From: Rhodospirillaceae bacterium
GTDB lineage: Bacteria > Pseudomonadota > Alphaproteobacteria > Rhodospirillales > Casp-alpha2
Assembly: GCA_018665815.1 (NCBI GenBank)
Contig: JABJBP010000009.1
Location: forward strand, 34,181-98,180
Direction: 5' to 3'
Length of the DNA: 64,000 nucleotides
Position numbers and translations under genes: made by a program. The notes under the pieces are model-generated. The model worked only from the letters and a program-made list of their open reading frames with translations. It had not been told where the DNA came from and did not search any database. Positions 16,879 through 26,720 of this stretch are shown here, piece after piece (the first letter of the stretch is position 1; every line of letters begins with the position of its first letter).

Positions 16879-18753
16879 ATGATGAAACGAATGACACGCG
16901 CCATGGCCGGGTTCGCGACCGGCCTAATTATCGCCCTCCCCGCAGCCCTCCCCGTGGCCTTTCCGGCAACCGCCGGCACGCTTGACGGTGTCGAGGGCAA
17001 GCCGGGCATCGCCATGCACGGGGATTTGAAATACAAGCCCGGGTTCACACATTTTGATTACGTCAATCCCACCGCACCAAAGGGCGGGACGGTCCGGCTG
17101 CATACCATCGGCACCTTCGATAATTTCAATACCTTCATCATCAAGGGTAACGGCGCGGCGGGCACGGGGTTTACCTACAACACCCTGATGTCCGGATCCG
17201 CCGATGAAGCGTTCAGCCAATATGGCGAGCTGGCAGAAGAAGTCTTTATGCCCGAGGACCGATCCTGGGTCGCCTTCAAGCTCAGGAAGGAAGCCAAATG
17301 GCACGACGGCAAACCGGTCACCGTTGCCGACGTGATCTGGTCTTTCAACACGCTCATAGAAAAAGGCTCGCCCTTTTACAGGTTCTATTATGGTTCCGTA
17401 GCCAAGGTGCGCGAGGTCGCGGAACGCACCGTGCGTTTTGATTTCAAACCCGGCGAAAACCGCGAGCTGCCGTTGATCTTGGGCCAGTTGACGGTCCTGC
17501 CGAAGCATTATTGGGCGAGCCGCGACTTCACCAAGACCACACTGGAACCGCCGCTCGGGTCCGGCCCCTACAAGGTCAAATCCTTTGAGGCCGGACGCTT
17601 CGTCACCATTGAGCGGGTCAAGGATTACTGGGGCAAAGATCTGCCCGTCCACCGTGGCAATTACAATTTCAATACCATTCGATTTGATTATTACCGCGAC
17701 AGCACCATCGCCTTGGAAGCCTTCAAGGCCGGTGAATATGATTATCGGTCTGAAAATTCATCAAAAGCCTGGGCCACTGCCTACAAGTTCAAGGCCGTCG
17801 AAAAGGGGCTGATCAAGAAGGAAGAGATCAGCCATAACCGCTCATCGGGCATGCAGGGCTTTGTCTACAATACGCGCCGCGAGATGTTCAAGGACCCGAA
17901 ACTCCGGGCCGCGCTGGCCTATGGCTTTGACTTCGAATGGTCGAACAAAAATCTGTTCTACGGGCAATATGCCCGGTCGCGCAGTTACTTCGACAATTCC
18001 GAACTGGCCGCCACCGGCCTGCCGGGGCCTGATGAGTTGAAACTGCTGGAGCCATTCAAAGGCAAAATTCCAGATAAAGTCTTCACCAAATCCTATAGCC
18101 CGCCGACAGGCGGCGGCCCGAAGCCGTTGCGCAAGAACCTGCGCATTGCCGGCAAGCTGTTGAAGGAAGCCGGATGGGTGATCAAGGACGGCAAGCGGGT
18201 GAATGCGGAGACAGGCAAGGCGCTTGAATTCGAGGTGTTGCTGGTCAGCCCCCTGTTTGAGCGCGTCGTCCTGCCATTCGCCAAGAACCTGGAAAAGCTG
18301 GGCGTTAAAATCAGCGTGCGTACGGTTGATTCGTCGCAATATCGCCGACGCCTTCAGACCTATGATTTCGATATGATCGTCAGCGGGTTCGGGCAATCCC
18401 TGTCGCCCGGCAATGAGCAACGCAACTACTGGGGCTCTACAGCCGCCGATTTGGAAGGCGGGCGCAATTCCATCGGCATTAAGGACCCGGTGATCGATCA
18501 GTTGATTGAGAAGGTCATCGCCGCGCCCAGCCGCCAGGGCCTGATCGCCGCTGTCCGCAGCCTGGACCGGGTTCTGCAGTGGGGCCACTGGGTCATCCCG
18601 CACTGGCACGCCACATATGACCGCGTTGCCTATTGGGACAAATTCGGCCGGCCGAAGATTACGCCCATCCAAGGCAACCAGTTCACCGCCTGGTGGGTCG
18701 ACCCAGCCCGCGACAAAGCGCTGGCCGGCAAACTTCAGTCGGCCAAGGAATAG
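16879..18753 (+). CDS. yejA: ABC transporter substrate-binding protein, family 5 (YejA-like)
   Basis: A 624-residue periplasmic binding protein with a signal peptide (about 1-32, ending PATAG). It has the SBP family 5 fold typical of peptide and opine binding (GKPVTVADVIWSFNTL, ALAYGFDFEWSNKNLFYG, NYWGS). Length and order with two permeases and a double ATPase match the YejABEF importer, known for uptake of microcin-C-like peptide-nucleotides and other oligopeptides. Two ATG codons open the gene. The natural ligand here is unknown. Confidence 0.92.
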   Translation: MMKRMTRAMAGFATGLIIALPAALPVAFPATAGTLDGVEGKPGIAMHGDLKYKPGFTHFDYVNPTAPKGGTVRLHTIGTFDNFNTFIIKGNGAAGTGFTYNTLMSGSADEAFSQYGELAEEVFMPEDRSWVAFKLRKEAKWHDGKPVTVADVIWSFNTLIEKGSPFYRFYYGSVAKVREVAERTVRFDFKPGENRELPLILGQLTVLPKHYWASRDFTKTTLEPPLGSGPYKVKSFEAGRFVTIERVKDYWGKDLPVHRGNYNFNTIRFDYYRDSTIALEAFKAGEYDYRSENSSKAWATAYKFKAVEKGLIKKEEISHNRSSGMQGFVYNTRREMFKDPKLRAALAYGFDFEWSNKNLFYGQYARSRSYFDNSELAATGLPGPDELKLLEPFKGKIPDKVFTKSYSPPTGGGPKPLRKNLRIAGKLLKEAGWVIKDGKRVNAETGKALEFEVLLVSPLFERVVLPFAKNLEKLGVKISVRTVDSSQYRRRLQTYDFDMIVSGFGQSLSPGNEQRNYWGSTAADLEGGRNSIGIKDPVIDQLIEKVIAAPSRQGLIAAVRSLDRVLQWGHWVIPHWHATYDRVAYWDKFGRPKITPIQGNQFTAWWVDPARDKALAGKLQSAKE

Positions 18754-18789
18754 CTGCCGGAACCCTTAAAAAGGCGTTAGATTAGCCAT

Positions 18790-19911
18790 ATGTACGCCTA
18801 TATCATCCGCCGCCTGTTGCTGATCATTCCGACACTGTTCGGGATCATGGTCATTAATTTCGTCGTCGTGCAGTTCGTGCCCGGCGGCCCCGTCGAACAG
18901 ATGATCGCGCAGATCACCGGTGATTCCGTTGACGCCACCGCCCGGGTCGGCGGCCAGGCGGGCCAGGAAACCGCCAGTTCAACACAGTCAAAAACCACCG
19001 CTGGCAAATCCGGCGACGGCGGCGCCAGCCGCTACCGCGGCGCGCAAGGTCTGCCGCCGGAATTGATCAAACAAATCGAGAAACAGTTCGGCCTCGACAA
19101 GCCCATCCACGAGCGGTTCGTGCTGATGATCGGGAATTACCTGCGCTTCGATTTCGGCAACAGTTATTTCCAGGACCGCAACGTCACGCAACTGGTCATC
19201 GACAAGATGCCGGTGTCCATATCATTGGGTATCTGGACGACATTATTGGTCTATCTGATTTCCATTCCCTTGGGCGTTGCGAAGGCTGTCCGGGACGGGT
19301 CGAAATTCGATGTCTGGACATCGGGCGCGGTGATTTTCGGTAATGCCATCCCGGGATTCCTGTTCGCTATCTTACTCATCGTGTTGTTCGCCGGCGGACG
19401 CTATTTCGACTGGTTCCCGCTGCGCGGTCTGACCTCGCCGAATTTCGAAAGCCTCTCAACGCTCGGCCAAATCGGTGATTACTTCTGGCACATGGCGTTG
19501 CCTGTCCTCTCCATGGTCATCGGCGGGTTTGCCGGGCTCACCATGTTGACCAAAAATTCGTTTATCGAAGAAATCAATAAGCAGTACGTGACCACGGCAC
19601 GCTCAAAAGGCTTGAAACAAAAAGAGGTGCTTTACGGGCACATCTTCCGCAACGCCATGCTGATTGTCATCGCCGGATTCCCAAGCGCCTTTATCGGCAT
19701 TTTGTTCACCGGCGCGCTGTTGACCGAAGTGATCTTTTCCCTCGATGGACTTGGCCTATTGGGTTTCGAAGCGGTGGTGAAACGCGATTATCCGCTGATG
19801 TTCGGCACGTTATATTTCTTCACGCTGTTAGGCCTGTTGATGGGGATCATCGGCGACATCATGTACCACATCATCGATCCCCGGATCGATTTCGAGGCGC
19901 GCGATGTTTGA
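18790..19911 (+). CDS. yejB: ABC transporter permease (YejB-like)
   Basis: A 373-residue inner-membrane permease of the DppB/OppB type. The first membrane segment is at residues 9-28, followed by a polar periplasmic loop rich in Ser, Thr, Gly and Gln (about 45-100). About five further membrane segments lie in the second half, with an EAA-type coupling loop ([24 protein letters not shown]). The 3' end overlaps yejE by eight bases. It forms the channel together with YejE. Confidence 0.94.
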   Translation: MYAYIIRRLLLIIPTLFGIMVINFVVVQFVPGGPVEQMIAQITGDSVDATARVGGQAGQETASSTQSKTTAGKSGDGGASRYRGAQGLPPELIKQIEKQFGLDKPIHERFVLMIGNYLRFDFGNSYFQDRNVTQLVIDKMPVSISLGIWTTLLVYLISIPLGVAKAVRDGSKFDVWTSGAVIFGNAIPGFLFAILLIVLFAGGRYFDWFPLRGLTSPNFESLSTLGQIGDYFWHMALPVLSMVIGGFAGLTMLTKNSFIEEINKQYVTTARSKGLKQKEVLYGHIFRNAMLIVIAGFPSAFIGILFTGALLTEVIFSLDGLGLLGFEAVVKRDYPLMFGTLYFFTLLGLLMGIIGDIMYHIIDPRIDFEARDV

Positions 19912-20995
19912 CGCCCCCGATCACCCTTCGACCGCCCAGGCGGCGCTCAAAACAGAGCACTTTTTGGGTTTCCGTGTCACCCCGATCACGCGCCGCCGCA
20001 TTGAGAACTTCAAGCGCAACCGCCGCGGTTACGTGTCGTTTTGGATATTTCTAGTAATCTTCTTCGTCACGCTGTTCGCCGAGGTCATCGCCAATGACAA
20101 ACCCCTGTTGGTGTCCTTCGATGGCAGCCTTTATGTGCCGGCGGTTATTGAGTATCCGGAAACCGCGTTTGGCGGCGAGTTCCAAACCGAGGCCGATTAC
20201 CGCGACGAGTTCGTGGCCGAACTGATCAATGAAAAGGGCTGGATGCTTTGGCCGCCGGTGCGGTTTAGTTATGACACCGTCAATTATGAGCTTCCCGTCC
20301 CCGCCCCGGCACCGCCCAGCGCCGTCAACTGGCTGGGGACCGACGACCAGGGACGTGATGTGGTCGCGCGCCTCATATATGGCTTTCGCATCTCAGTGCT
20401 GTTCGGCTTCGTTCTCACCATCATCAGTGCCGCCGTCGGCGTCTCGGTCGGCGCGTTCCAAGGGTTCTACGGCGGCGTGATCGACTTGATCGGGCAACGG
20501 TTTATTGAAATATGGGCCGGCATGCCGGTGCTTTATCTGTTAATTATTTTGGCCTCCATCATTACGCCCAATTTCTGGTGGCTGTTGGGCTTGTTGTTGT
20601 TGTTCAGCTGGATGGGTTTCGTCGGCGTCGTGCGCGCCGAATTCCTGCGCGCCCGCAACTTGGATTTTGTCCGCGCCGCCAGGGCCTTGGGCGCCTCCGA
20701 TTTAGTGCTGATATACAAACACGTCCTGCCCAACGCCATGGTCGCGACCATCACCTTCATGCCGTTTACGTTGGCAGGCTCGATCACCACATTGACGGGA
20801 TTGGATTTCCTGGGCTTTGGCCTACCGGCGGGCTCGCCGTCGCTGGGCGAATTATTGAACCAAGGCAAGGCCAACCTGACGGCCCCGTGGCTGGGCATAT
20901 CCGGATTTTTCGTGATCGCCTTGATGCTGTCGCTTCTGGTATTCATAGGCGAAGCGGTGCGCGACGCATTTGATCCGAGAAAGGTCTACAAATGA
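19904..20995 (+). CDS. yejE: ABC transporter permease (YejE-like)
   Basis: A 363-residue permease of the DppC/OppC type. It has an N-terminal cytoplasmic segment, a first membrane helix (about 44-62), a periplasmic domain and five more helices. The coupling loop ([26 protein letters not shown]) contacts the ATPase. It overlaps yejB by eight bases and yejF by four, so the four genes are translated as a unit. Confidence 0.94.
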   Translation: MFDAPDHPSTAQAALKTEHFLGFRVTPITRRRIENFKRNRRGYVSFWIFLVIFFVTLFAEVIANDKPLLVSFDGSLYVPAVIEYPETAFGGEFQTEADYRDEFVAELINEKGWMLWPPVRFSYDTVNYELPVPAPAPPSAVNWLGTDDQGRDVVARLIYGFRISVLFGFVLTIISAAVGVSVGAFQGFYGGVIDLIGQRFIEIWAGMPVLYLLIILASIITPNFWWLLGLLLLFSWMGFVGVVRAEFLRARNLDFVRAARALGASDLVLIYKHVLPNAMVATITFMPFTLAGSITTLTGLDFLGFGLPAGSPSLGELLNQGKANLTAPWLGISGFFVIALMLSLLVFIGEAVRDAFDPRKVYK

Positions 20996-22617
20996 GCCGG
21001 CTTTTGGAAATCACCGATCTCGCAACATCGTTTGGCCATGGCCCGGGCGAAGTCAAAGCCGTGCGTGGCATATCGCTGCATATCGAGCGCGGCGAGACGG
21101 TGGCGCTGGTCGGCGAATCGGGATCGGGGAAATCCGTCAGCGCACTTTCGGTCATGCGTCTGCTGCCTTATCCGCTGGCGCACCATCCGGGCGGCTCCAT
21201 CAAGTTTCACGGCGAAGAACTGATGGGCACGCCCGACACCCGCATGCGGGCTTTGCGCGGCAACGACATCGCGATGATTTTCCAAGAACCGCTGTCGAGC
21301 CTCAACCCGCTGCATTCCATTGAGAAACAAATTGCCGAAGTGCTGTTGTTGCATAAATCGATGACACCCGTGCAAGCCCGCGCGCGGGTCATTAAACTTC
21401 TGACCCTGGTCGGGCTGGCCAGTGCCACGGAACGCTTGAGCGCTTTGCCGCACGAGTTTTCCGGCGGCCAGCAGCAGCGCGTGATGATCGCCATGGCCCT
21501 GGCCAATGATCCCGAATTGCTGATCGCCGATGAACCGACGACGGCCTTGGACGTCACCGTCCAGGCGCAAGTGCTGAAGCTGATGAAGGAAATTCAAACC
21601 AAGCTCGGCATGGCGATGATGTTCATTACCCACGATCTGGGCATCGTGCGATCCATCGCCGATCGGGTGTGCGTCATGAACGACGGGGTGATTGTTGAAC
21701 AAGGTGACGTTGAGCAGGTCTTCGAGCGCCCGGCTCATGATTATACCAAACATCTTTTGGCGGCTGAGCCCAAGGGCACGCCGGACCCGGCACCTGCTGA
21801 TGCGCCCGATGTCATGCGTGGCGAGGACATCAAGGTCTGGTTCCCCATTAAAAAAGGCGTCCTCAGGCGCACCATCGGGTACGTAAAGGCCGTCGACGGC
21901 ATTTCCGTTGCCGTCCGCCAGGGCCATACGCTCGGCGTCGTCGGCGAATCAGGGTCAGGCAAATCGACATTGGGCCGCGCGCTGTTGCGCCTGGAGCGCT
22001 CGGAAGGCGGCATCAATTTTCATGGCACCGATATCCAGGGCCTGCAGTTCAAGGAACTGCGTCCGCTTCGGCGCGAGATGCAGATCGTCTTCCAAGACCC
22101 TTATGGGTCACTCAGCCCGCGCCTGTCGGTCGGGCAAATCGTCGAGGAAGGATTGCTGGTCCATGGTCTTGGCGGCACCTACGATGAGCGCCGCCACTTG
22201 ATCGGCGAGGCGCTCACCGAGGTTGATCTCGACCCGGCCATGCAGGACCGTTATCCGCATGAATTTTCCGGCGGCCAGCGCCAGCGTATCGCCATCGCCC
22301 GGGCACTCGTCTTAAAGCCCAAGTTTATCGTTTTGGATGAGCCGACCTCGGCGCTCGACATGTCCGTGCAGGCCCAAATCGTTGAACTGTTACGCGGCCT
22401 TCAAACCAAGCACGACCTCGCCTATATGTTCATATCGCACGACCTGAAAGTTGTTCGCGCCGTCAGCCACGACATCATCGTTATGAAAGACGGCAAAATC
22501 GTCGAGGCCGGCCCGGCCTCTCAAATCATCGACAATCCCCAGCAACCCTATACCCAAGCCCTCATGGCCGCCGCCTTCAAGATGGAAGCCGACGAGAGCG
22601 GGGTAGTGAGCACCTAA
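20992..22617 (+). CDS. yejF: ABC transporter ATP-binding protein, duplicated (YejF-like)
   Basis: A 541-residue protein carrying two complete ABC ATPase domains in tandem. Each has a Walker A (GESGSGKSVSALS and GESGSGKSTLGRAL), a signature (FSGGQQQRV and FSGGQRQRI) and a Walker B (ADEPTTALD and LDEPTSALD). Each is followed by an oligopeptide-type C-terminal extension. A single fused ATPase replaces the DppD/DppF pair, as in YejF. It energises uptake through YejB and YejE. Confidence 0.95.
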   Translation: MSRLLEITDLATSFGHGPGEVKAVRGISLHIERGETVALVGESGSGKSVSALSVMRLLPYPLAHHPGGSIKFHGEELMGTPDTRMRALRGNDIAMIFQEPLSSLNPLHSIEKQIAEVLLLHKSMTPVQARARVIKLLTLVGLASATERLSALPHEFSGGQQQRVMIAMALANDPELLIADEPTTALDVTVQAQVLKLMKEIQTKLGMAMMFITHDLGIVRSIADRVCVMNDGVIVEQGDVEQVFERPAHDYTKHLLAAEPKGTPDPAPADAPDVMRGEDIKVWFPIKKGVLRRTIGYVKAVDGISVAVRQGHTLGVVGESGSGKSTLGRALLRLERSEGGINFHGTDIQGLQFKELRPLRREMQIVFQDPYGSLSPRLSVGQIVEEGLLVHGLGGTYDERRHLIGEALTEVDLDPAMQDRYPHEFSGGQRQRIAIARALVLKPKFIVLDEPTSALDMSVQAQIVELLRGLQTKHDLAYMFISHDLKVVRAVSHDIIVMKDGKIVEAGPASQIIDNPQQPYTQALMAAAFKMEADESGVVST

Positions 22618-22620
22618 ATC

Positions 22621-23559
22621 ATGAAACTCGTGTTCATCTCAAAATCCGACAAGAAAGCGGCTTGGCGAGACTCGCTTCAAGCTCAATTGCCCGATCTGGA
22701 ATTCCTGATCTGGCCTGACGAGATCAGCGATGCGGACAAGGCGTCCATTGATTACGCCCTGGTTTGGCGTCCGCCGACCGGCGTGTTGAAGACATTTCCA
22801 AACCTGAAGGCAATCTTGAGCCTAGGCGCCGGGGTCGATGGCGTGTTGGTCGACCCGGAATTACCGACCCATATCCCCGTTTGCCGACTGGTTGACCGCT
22901 GCCTGACGCAGGGCATGACCGAGTACGTGCTTTACCACGTGATCCGCCAGCACCGGCGCTTCGGCGATTATGAGAAAATGACGGCGGCCGGCGAATGGGA
23001 CGTGTTCACCCAGGAAGACGCGCGCCGGCGTGGCGTGGGGATCCTGGGCCTGGGCGAATTGGGCCGGGACGCGGCGGAAAAGCTTGTCGCGTTGGATTAC
23101 GATGTCGCCAGTTGGTCCCGCTCACCGAAAGACGTCGCCGGCGTGACTAGCTTTCACGGCGCCGACGGGTTGGACGGTTTCCTGGCCCGGACGCAAATTC
23201 TGATCTGTCTGTTGCCATTGACCGATGAAACACAAGGCATCATCAACGCTGAGCACCTCGCGAAACTGCCGAAGGGCGCCTATGTGATCAACTGCGCGCG
23301 CGGCGCGCACGTCGTCGATGACGACCTGTTGGCGGCGCTCGATAGCGGCCATATCGCCGGCGCCACGTTGGACGTGTTCAACGAAGAACCCCTGCCCAAG
23401 GATCACGCCTATTGGACCCACCCCAAGGTCATCATGACACCCCATGCCGCCAGCCTGACAGTGCCGCACTCGGCGGCGGAATACGTTGCAGAAAATATCC
23501 GCCTGATTGAGGCCGGCGAGACGCCGATGAACATCGTCGATCTGACAACCGGGTACTAG
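22621..23559 (+). CDS. ghrA: Glyoxylate/hydroxypyruvate reductase A-type D-2-hydroxyacid dehydrogenase
   Basis: A 312-residue NAD(P)-dependent reductase. The nucleotide-binding motif is GVGILGLGELGRDAA (138-152). The Arg of NCARGAHVVDDDLL, the Glu of FNEEPLP and the His of TPHAAS form the usual catalytic set. The lack of a long N-terminal domain and the overall pattern favour the GhrA subfamily, which reduces glyoxylate and hydroxypyruvate. It starts three bases after the yejF stop and is probably co-transcribed with the transporter. Confidence 0.85.
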   Translation: MKLVFISKSDKKAAWRDSLQAQLPDLEFLIWPDEISDADKASIDYALVWRPPTGVLKTFPNLKAILSLGAGVDGVLVDPELPTHIPVCRLVDRCLTQGMTEYVLYHVIRQHRRFGDYEKMTAAGEWDVFTQEDARRRGVGILGLGELGRDAAEKLVALDYDVASWSRSPKDVAGVTSFHGADGLDGFLARTQILICLLPLTDETQGIINAEHLAKLPKGAYVINCARGAHVVDDDLLAALDSGHIAGATLDVFNEEPLPKDHAYWTHPKVIMTPHAASLTVPHSAAEYVAENIRLIEAGETPMNIVDLTTGY

Positions 23560-23561
23560 GC

Positions 23562-24709
23562 GTGACCGCCTGGCGACTGGATGAGGCCGAATGCGCTGAA
23601 CTGGTTGAGCTGTTGGTGGGCTTGGTCGCCAGCCCCAGTCCCGACCCGCCCGGCAATGAGGCCGCCGTCGCCGGATTTCTGATCGGTTGGCTGGAAGAAC
23701 GTGGCTTTGACGTCACCCGCGATGAGTTTGCGCCGGACCGGATCAATGTCCTGGCGCGGCTAAAAGGCGACGGCTCAAAACCCGCCCTGATTTTCTCGGC
23801 CCATATGGACACCCTGCCAATCGGCGACGGCGATTGGGGTCATCCTGCGTTCGGCGCCGAGATCGAAGACGGCAAACTTTACGGGCGCGGCGCCACGGAC
23901 ATGAAATCCGGCCTGGCCGCCATGGCGGCGGCGGCGCTGAAACTGCGCCGCGCCGATGTCGCCCTCGCCGGCGACCTGATCCTCGCGTTCTCGGCGGGCG
24001 AAAGCTCAAACCTTTTGGGGGCCGAACGCATGGTTGAAGCCGGCAACTTGAAAGGCGCCGGGGCGCTTTTAGTCAGCGAGCCGACGTCCTTGGGCCTAGT
24101 GACCGCCGAGGCTGGTGCCTTGTGGCTACGGGTAGTTGCCTCCGGTCGCCCAGGCCACGCGTCGGCGGGCACCGCCGATAACGCAATCCTCAAACTGATG
24201 GATTTCCTGGCCGACGTTCGCACCAACCCGTTCGCCGACAAACCAATCCGTTACTCGGCACAGCCACCCTGGCCATCAACACCATTTCAGGCGGCACGGC
24301 GGTCAATCTGACCGCCGACCGCGCCGAAGCCACACTGGATATCCGAACCATACCCGGCCTGACGACTGCCGATGTCTTGGCCCGGCTTCGCGCCATCGCC
24401 GGCGAGGCGATCGTTATCGACGTCATGGACGAAAAACCACCGGTGGTCACCGATCCCACCGATCCCTTTGCCGAGACCTGTCTGGATGCCGTCCAAGCTG
24501 TCCGAGGCGTGCGCCCGAAACCCGGTGGTGTCAGTTATTTTTCCGATTCCGCCGCCTTCGTACCGGCCCTCAATATACCCCGGGTCATCATCGGCCCCGG
24601 CCAAATCGGCACAAGCGGCCAGCGCGATGAGTGGGTGGCGTTGGATGATTTGGCGACCGCCGCCGAAATTTTTGCGGAAATTGCGGTGCGTATGCTTGGC
24701 GCTGATTGA
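23562..24709 (+). pseudogene. M20-family metallopeptidase/deacylase, broken by a one-base frameshift
   Basis: The first frame (GTG at 23562 to 24311) carries the zinc-binding motifs SAHMDTLPIGD and GRGATDMKSG and the catalytic-Glu region AGESS. At about 24225-24250 the similarity moves to another frame that reads LLGTATLAINTISGGTAVN and continues to the stop at 24709, ending the peptidase domain. Adding one base there restores one frame of about 382 residues, a normal M20 length (ArgE/DapE/CPG2-like). The break removes the dimerisation lid and the last metal ligand. Either a recent inactivation or a sequence error is possible. It follows ghrA by two bases. Confidence 0.82.
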
Positions 24710-24872
24710 ACGAGCCGATCACGCGATTATTGTGTCGGTCCTCACAGAAAGTGAGAAATTTATCATCGACCGTGAGAATCGCCCGGACTTGATCGCAATC
24801 CGGACCACTATTTCGGATTATAATCTCGGCAATTTTTGAGCCATCGTGGACTTCAGCCATCGTTTGCGAAGC
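24710..24872. other. Intergenic stretch after the broken peptidase
   Basis: About 160 bases without a supported gene. The overlapping longer frames are shadows. I saw no terminator with a clear T-tract. Confidence 0.5.
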
Positions 24873-25094
24873 TTAGGGATTGGATTGGGCAGTTTTGACT
24901 ACAGCAAAGTATAAACAAGCGCCCATAACCAACCACGCCAACATAGCTGGCAATTCGCCCCAGGCTTGGTAAGCGTAATAACCTAGTCCTCCGAACGATA
25001 CGCCAAATAATATCAGCCGTGTCCGATTTCCCATCATCCACGCGACGGCGAGGGCAATCAAAATTCCCGCGATTATGGCTACTGGGCTAATCAT
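24873..25094 (-). CDS. Small membrane protein, unknown function
   Basis: A 73-residue frame with two or three hydrophobic segments (about 4-20, 27-45 and 50-66) and a few charged residues between them (GNRTR). I do not recognise the family. The composition is protein-like, and the gene fits the gap, but no strong ribosome binding site precedes the ATG. Either a real small membrane protein or a chance frame is possible. Confidence 0.45.
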   Translation of the reverse strand: MISPVAIIAGILIALAVAWMMGNRTRLILFGVSFGGLGYYAYQAWGELPAMLAWLVMGACLYFAVVKTAQSNP

Positions 25095-25242
25095 GGCGAT
25101 ATTCTACGTCAAATTTTGATTAAAGTTCTCACATTTAAACAAACGATTACAACTTACGTGTCCGGAAATGGCTATTCCCGGAATCTAACTTACAGCCCAA
25201 ATTGTGACCGCTATCAGGCGTGAACCGGACATCACCCCCCAC

Positions 25243-25277
25243 CGTCATGCCCGGGCTTGACCCGGGTATCCACGTCT
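25243..25277. repeat. Left 35-bp inverted repeat flanking the GIY-YIG gene
   Basis: A 35-bp sequence beginning CGTCATGCCCGGGCTTGACC. It is the perfect reverse complement of 25603-25637. It contains two CCCGGG palindromes. Its last base is the first base of the reverse-strand stop codon of the GIY-YIG gene. Read as protein it gives MPGLDPGIH-like words, a motif often seen where this repeat is dispersed in alphaproteobacterial genomes. Confidence 0.95.
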
Positions 25278-25564
25278 TATGTCAGCCGGTCACTGAGATC
25301 GTCCCAGTTTGGGTTCGTTCTGTGGATCAGTTTCACTTTCCAGGTGCGCGACCAATGTTTGATGTTTTTCTCGCGCTGGATGGCCGATTGAATGTCGTCA
25401 TGGGCTTCAGCAAAGACCAACCGTTTCAATCCATGTTTCCGAGTAAAACCGTCGGTCACGCCTTCTTGATGCTCCCGTACCCGTCGCGCGAGGTTATTTG
25501 TTACGCCGACGTAAAGCGTCCCATCCGGACGGTTCGTCATAATGTATACCCAAGCGCCTGACAT
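25277..25564 (-). CDS. GIY-YIG nuclease domain protein, enclosed by inverted repeats
   Basis: A 95-residue protein made almost wholly of a GIY-YIG domain: VYIMTNRPDGTLYVGVTNNL carries the two signature strands (YIM and YVG), followed by the catalytic Arg in ARRVREHQEG and a Glu in REKNIKHW. The start at 25564 (MSGAWVYIM) gives a normal N-terminus; the longer frame reads through the right inverted repeat. It belongs to the small YhbQ/UPF0213-type nucleases. The gene fits tightly between two perfect 35-bp inverted repeats, which suggests a compact mobile unit with its own endonuclease. This is inference; mobility is not shown. Confidence 0.88.
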   Translation of the reverse strand: MSGAWVYIMTNRPDGTLYVGVTNNLARRVREHQEGVTDGFTRKHGLKRLVFAEAHDDIQSAIQREKNIKHWSRTWKVKLIHRTNPNWDDLSDRLT

Positions 25565-25602
25565 ACCCCCATAGTAGATTAACGCGTTCTCGCTCGCCAC
25601 AA

Positions 25603-25637
25603 AGACGTGGATACCCGGGTCAAGCCCGGGCATGACG
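25603..25637. repeat. Right 35-bp inverted repeat flanking the GIY-YIG gene
   Basis: The perfect 35-bp reverse complement of 25243-25277, beginning AGACGTGGATACCCGGGTCA. It lies 38 bases upstream of the GIY-YIG start. The two repeats bound a unit of 395 bp. Confidence 0.95.
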
Positions 25638-25700
25638 AGTGGGGTTGAGCAATCCAGTATTGGCTGATCTCTGCTGAAAACCCACAATTCGTCGGCTGAT

Positions 25701-26507
25701 CTAGCCGATCACGCCGTAGGAAATCGCCAGTAGCACGCCGCCCAGCAGCACCCGGTAAATGCCGAAAATCGTAAACGTCGCGCGGCGTAACCAGGCCATC
25801 ATCAGCGCGATGGCGACAAGTGCGGTGGCCATGGCAAGGCCGGCGGCGACAAAGGCATCGGACGTGAGTTGCGCGTTGCCCGATTGCCAAAGCTCATAGC
25901 CCTTGAGCACACCGGCGCCGGCAATCGCCGGAATACCCAGCAACATGGCAAAGCGCGCCGCGTCCTGGCGTTCCATGCCCATCATCCGGCCCGCCGTCAT
26001 GCAAATCCCGGATCGGCTGGTACCTGGAATGAGCGCCAGCGCTTGGACGATCCCGATGATCAAGGCATCGCCGATGCGTAAATGTTCGATACGCCGGAGC
26101 GTCATGCCGATTTGGTCGGCGATCATCAACAAAATTCCAAAGCCCAGCGTCGTCCAGCCGATGACCGTCAGTCCACGAAAACCACCAGGCATGTAATGAT
26201 TGAGGGCAAAGCCCGCCGCGATCACCGGGATGGTGCCGATCACCAACAGGCCCGCCAATCGCGCACCCGGGTCACTTCGGCCGCGCATCATGTGACCGAG
26301 CCCCGTACACATGTTGAAAACATCGCGCCATAGATAGAGCAGCACCGCGCCCAGCGTGCCGACATGCACGGCCACATCCATTAATTGCCCCTGATCGGGC
26401 ATATCCATGAACAGCGGCACCAACACCAAATGCCCCGACGAACTGATCGGCAGGAATTCAGTAACGCCCTGGACAACCGCCAGAACCGCTAGATGTAGGA
26501 TATCCAA
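25701..26507 (-). CDS. uppP: Undecaprenyl-diphosphatase (bacitracin resistance protein)
   Basis: A 268-residue polytopic membrane protein with the two UppP active-site regions: QGVTEFLPISSSGHLVL near the N-terminus and PGTSRSG in the middle. It recycles undecaprenyl pyrophosphate for cell-wall and O-antigen synthesis. The start was set at TTG (26507), because GGGGAG lies eight bases upstream and the product then begins with the family N-terminus. The longer frame from an ATG at 26582 adds 25 unlikely residues. Confidence 0.94.
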   Translation of the reverse strand: MDILHLAVLAVVQGVTEFLPISSSGHLVLVPLFMDMPDQGQLMDVAVHVGTLGAVLLYLWRDVFNMCTGLGHMMRGRSDPGARLAGLLVIGTIPVIAAGFALNHYMPGGFRGLTVIGWTTLGFGILLMIADQIGMTLRRIEHLRIGDALIIGIVQALALIPGTSRSGICMTAGRMMGMERQDAARFAMLLGIPAIAGAGVLKGYELWQSGNAQLTSDAFVAAGLAMATALVAIALMMAWLRRATFTIFGIYRVLLGGVLLAISYGVIG

Positions 26508-26590
26508 TTTATCGACTCCCCTATATCTTGCGATCTTTATAACAATGGTTGGAGGCAATCCCAAGTCACAAGTCGATGACATGAGCGAAT

Positions 26591-26634
26591 TGGGATCATT
26601 ATCTTAAGAATATGGGATCATTATCTTAAGAATA
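26591..26634. repeat. Perfect 22-bp tandem duplication upstream of gltB
   Basis: The 22-bp unit TGGGATCATTATCTTAAGAA plus TA occurs twice head to tail (26591-26612 and 26613-26634). It lies 87 bases before the gltB start, in the intergenic region shared with uppP. Each unit contains CTTAAG and an AT-rich TTATCTTAAGAATA core. It could duplicate a promoter element or binding site. Confidence 0.9.
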
Positions 26635-26720
26635 GTTGGTAGCGAAATGCATTTGATTCTGGAAAATTAGGCTAAGTCTTGATATTTAGGCGGGCTGCAT
26701 TGATGGAAGGAATGCCACAA

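Noticed and set aside
25220..25561. A 113-codon forward frame opposite the GIY-YIG gene
   Set aside because: It begins inside the inverted repeat, and the opposite strand has clear GIY-YIG motifs.
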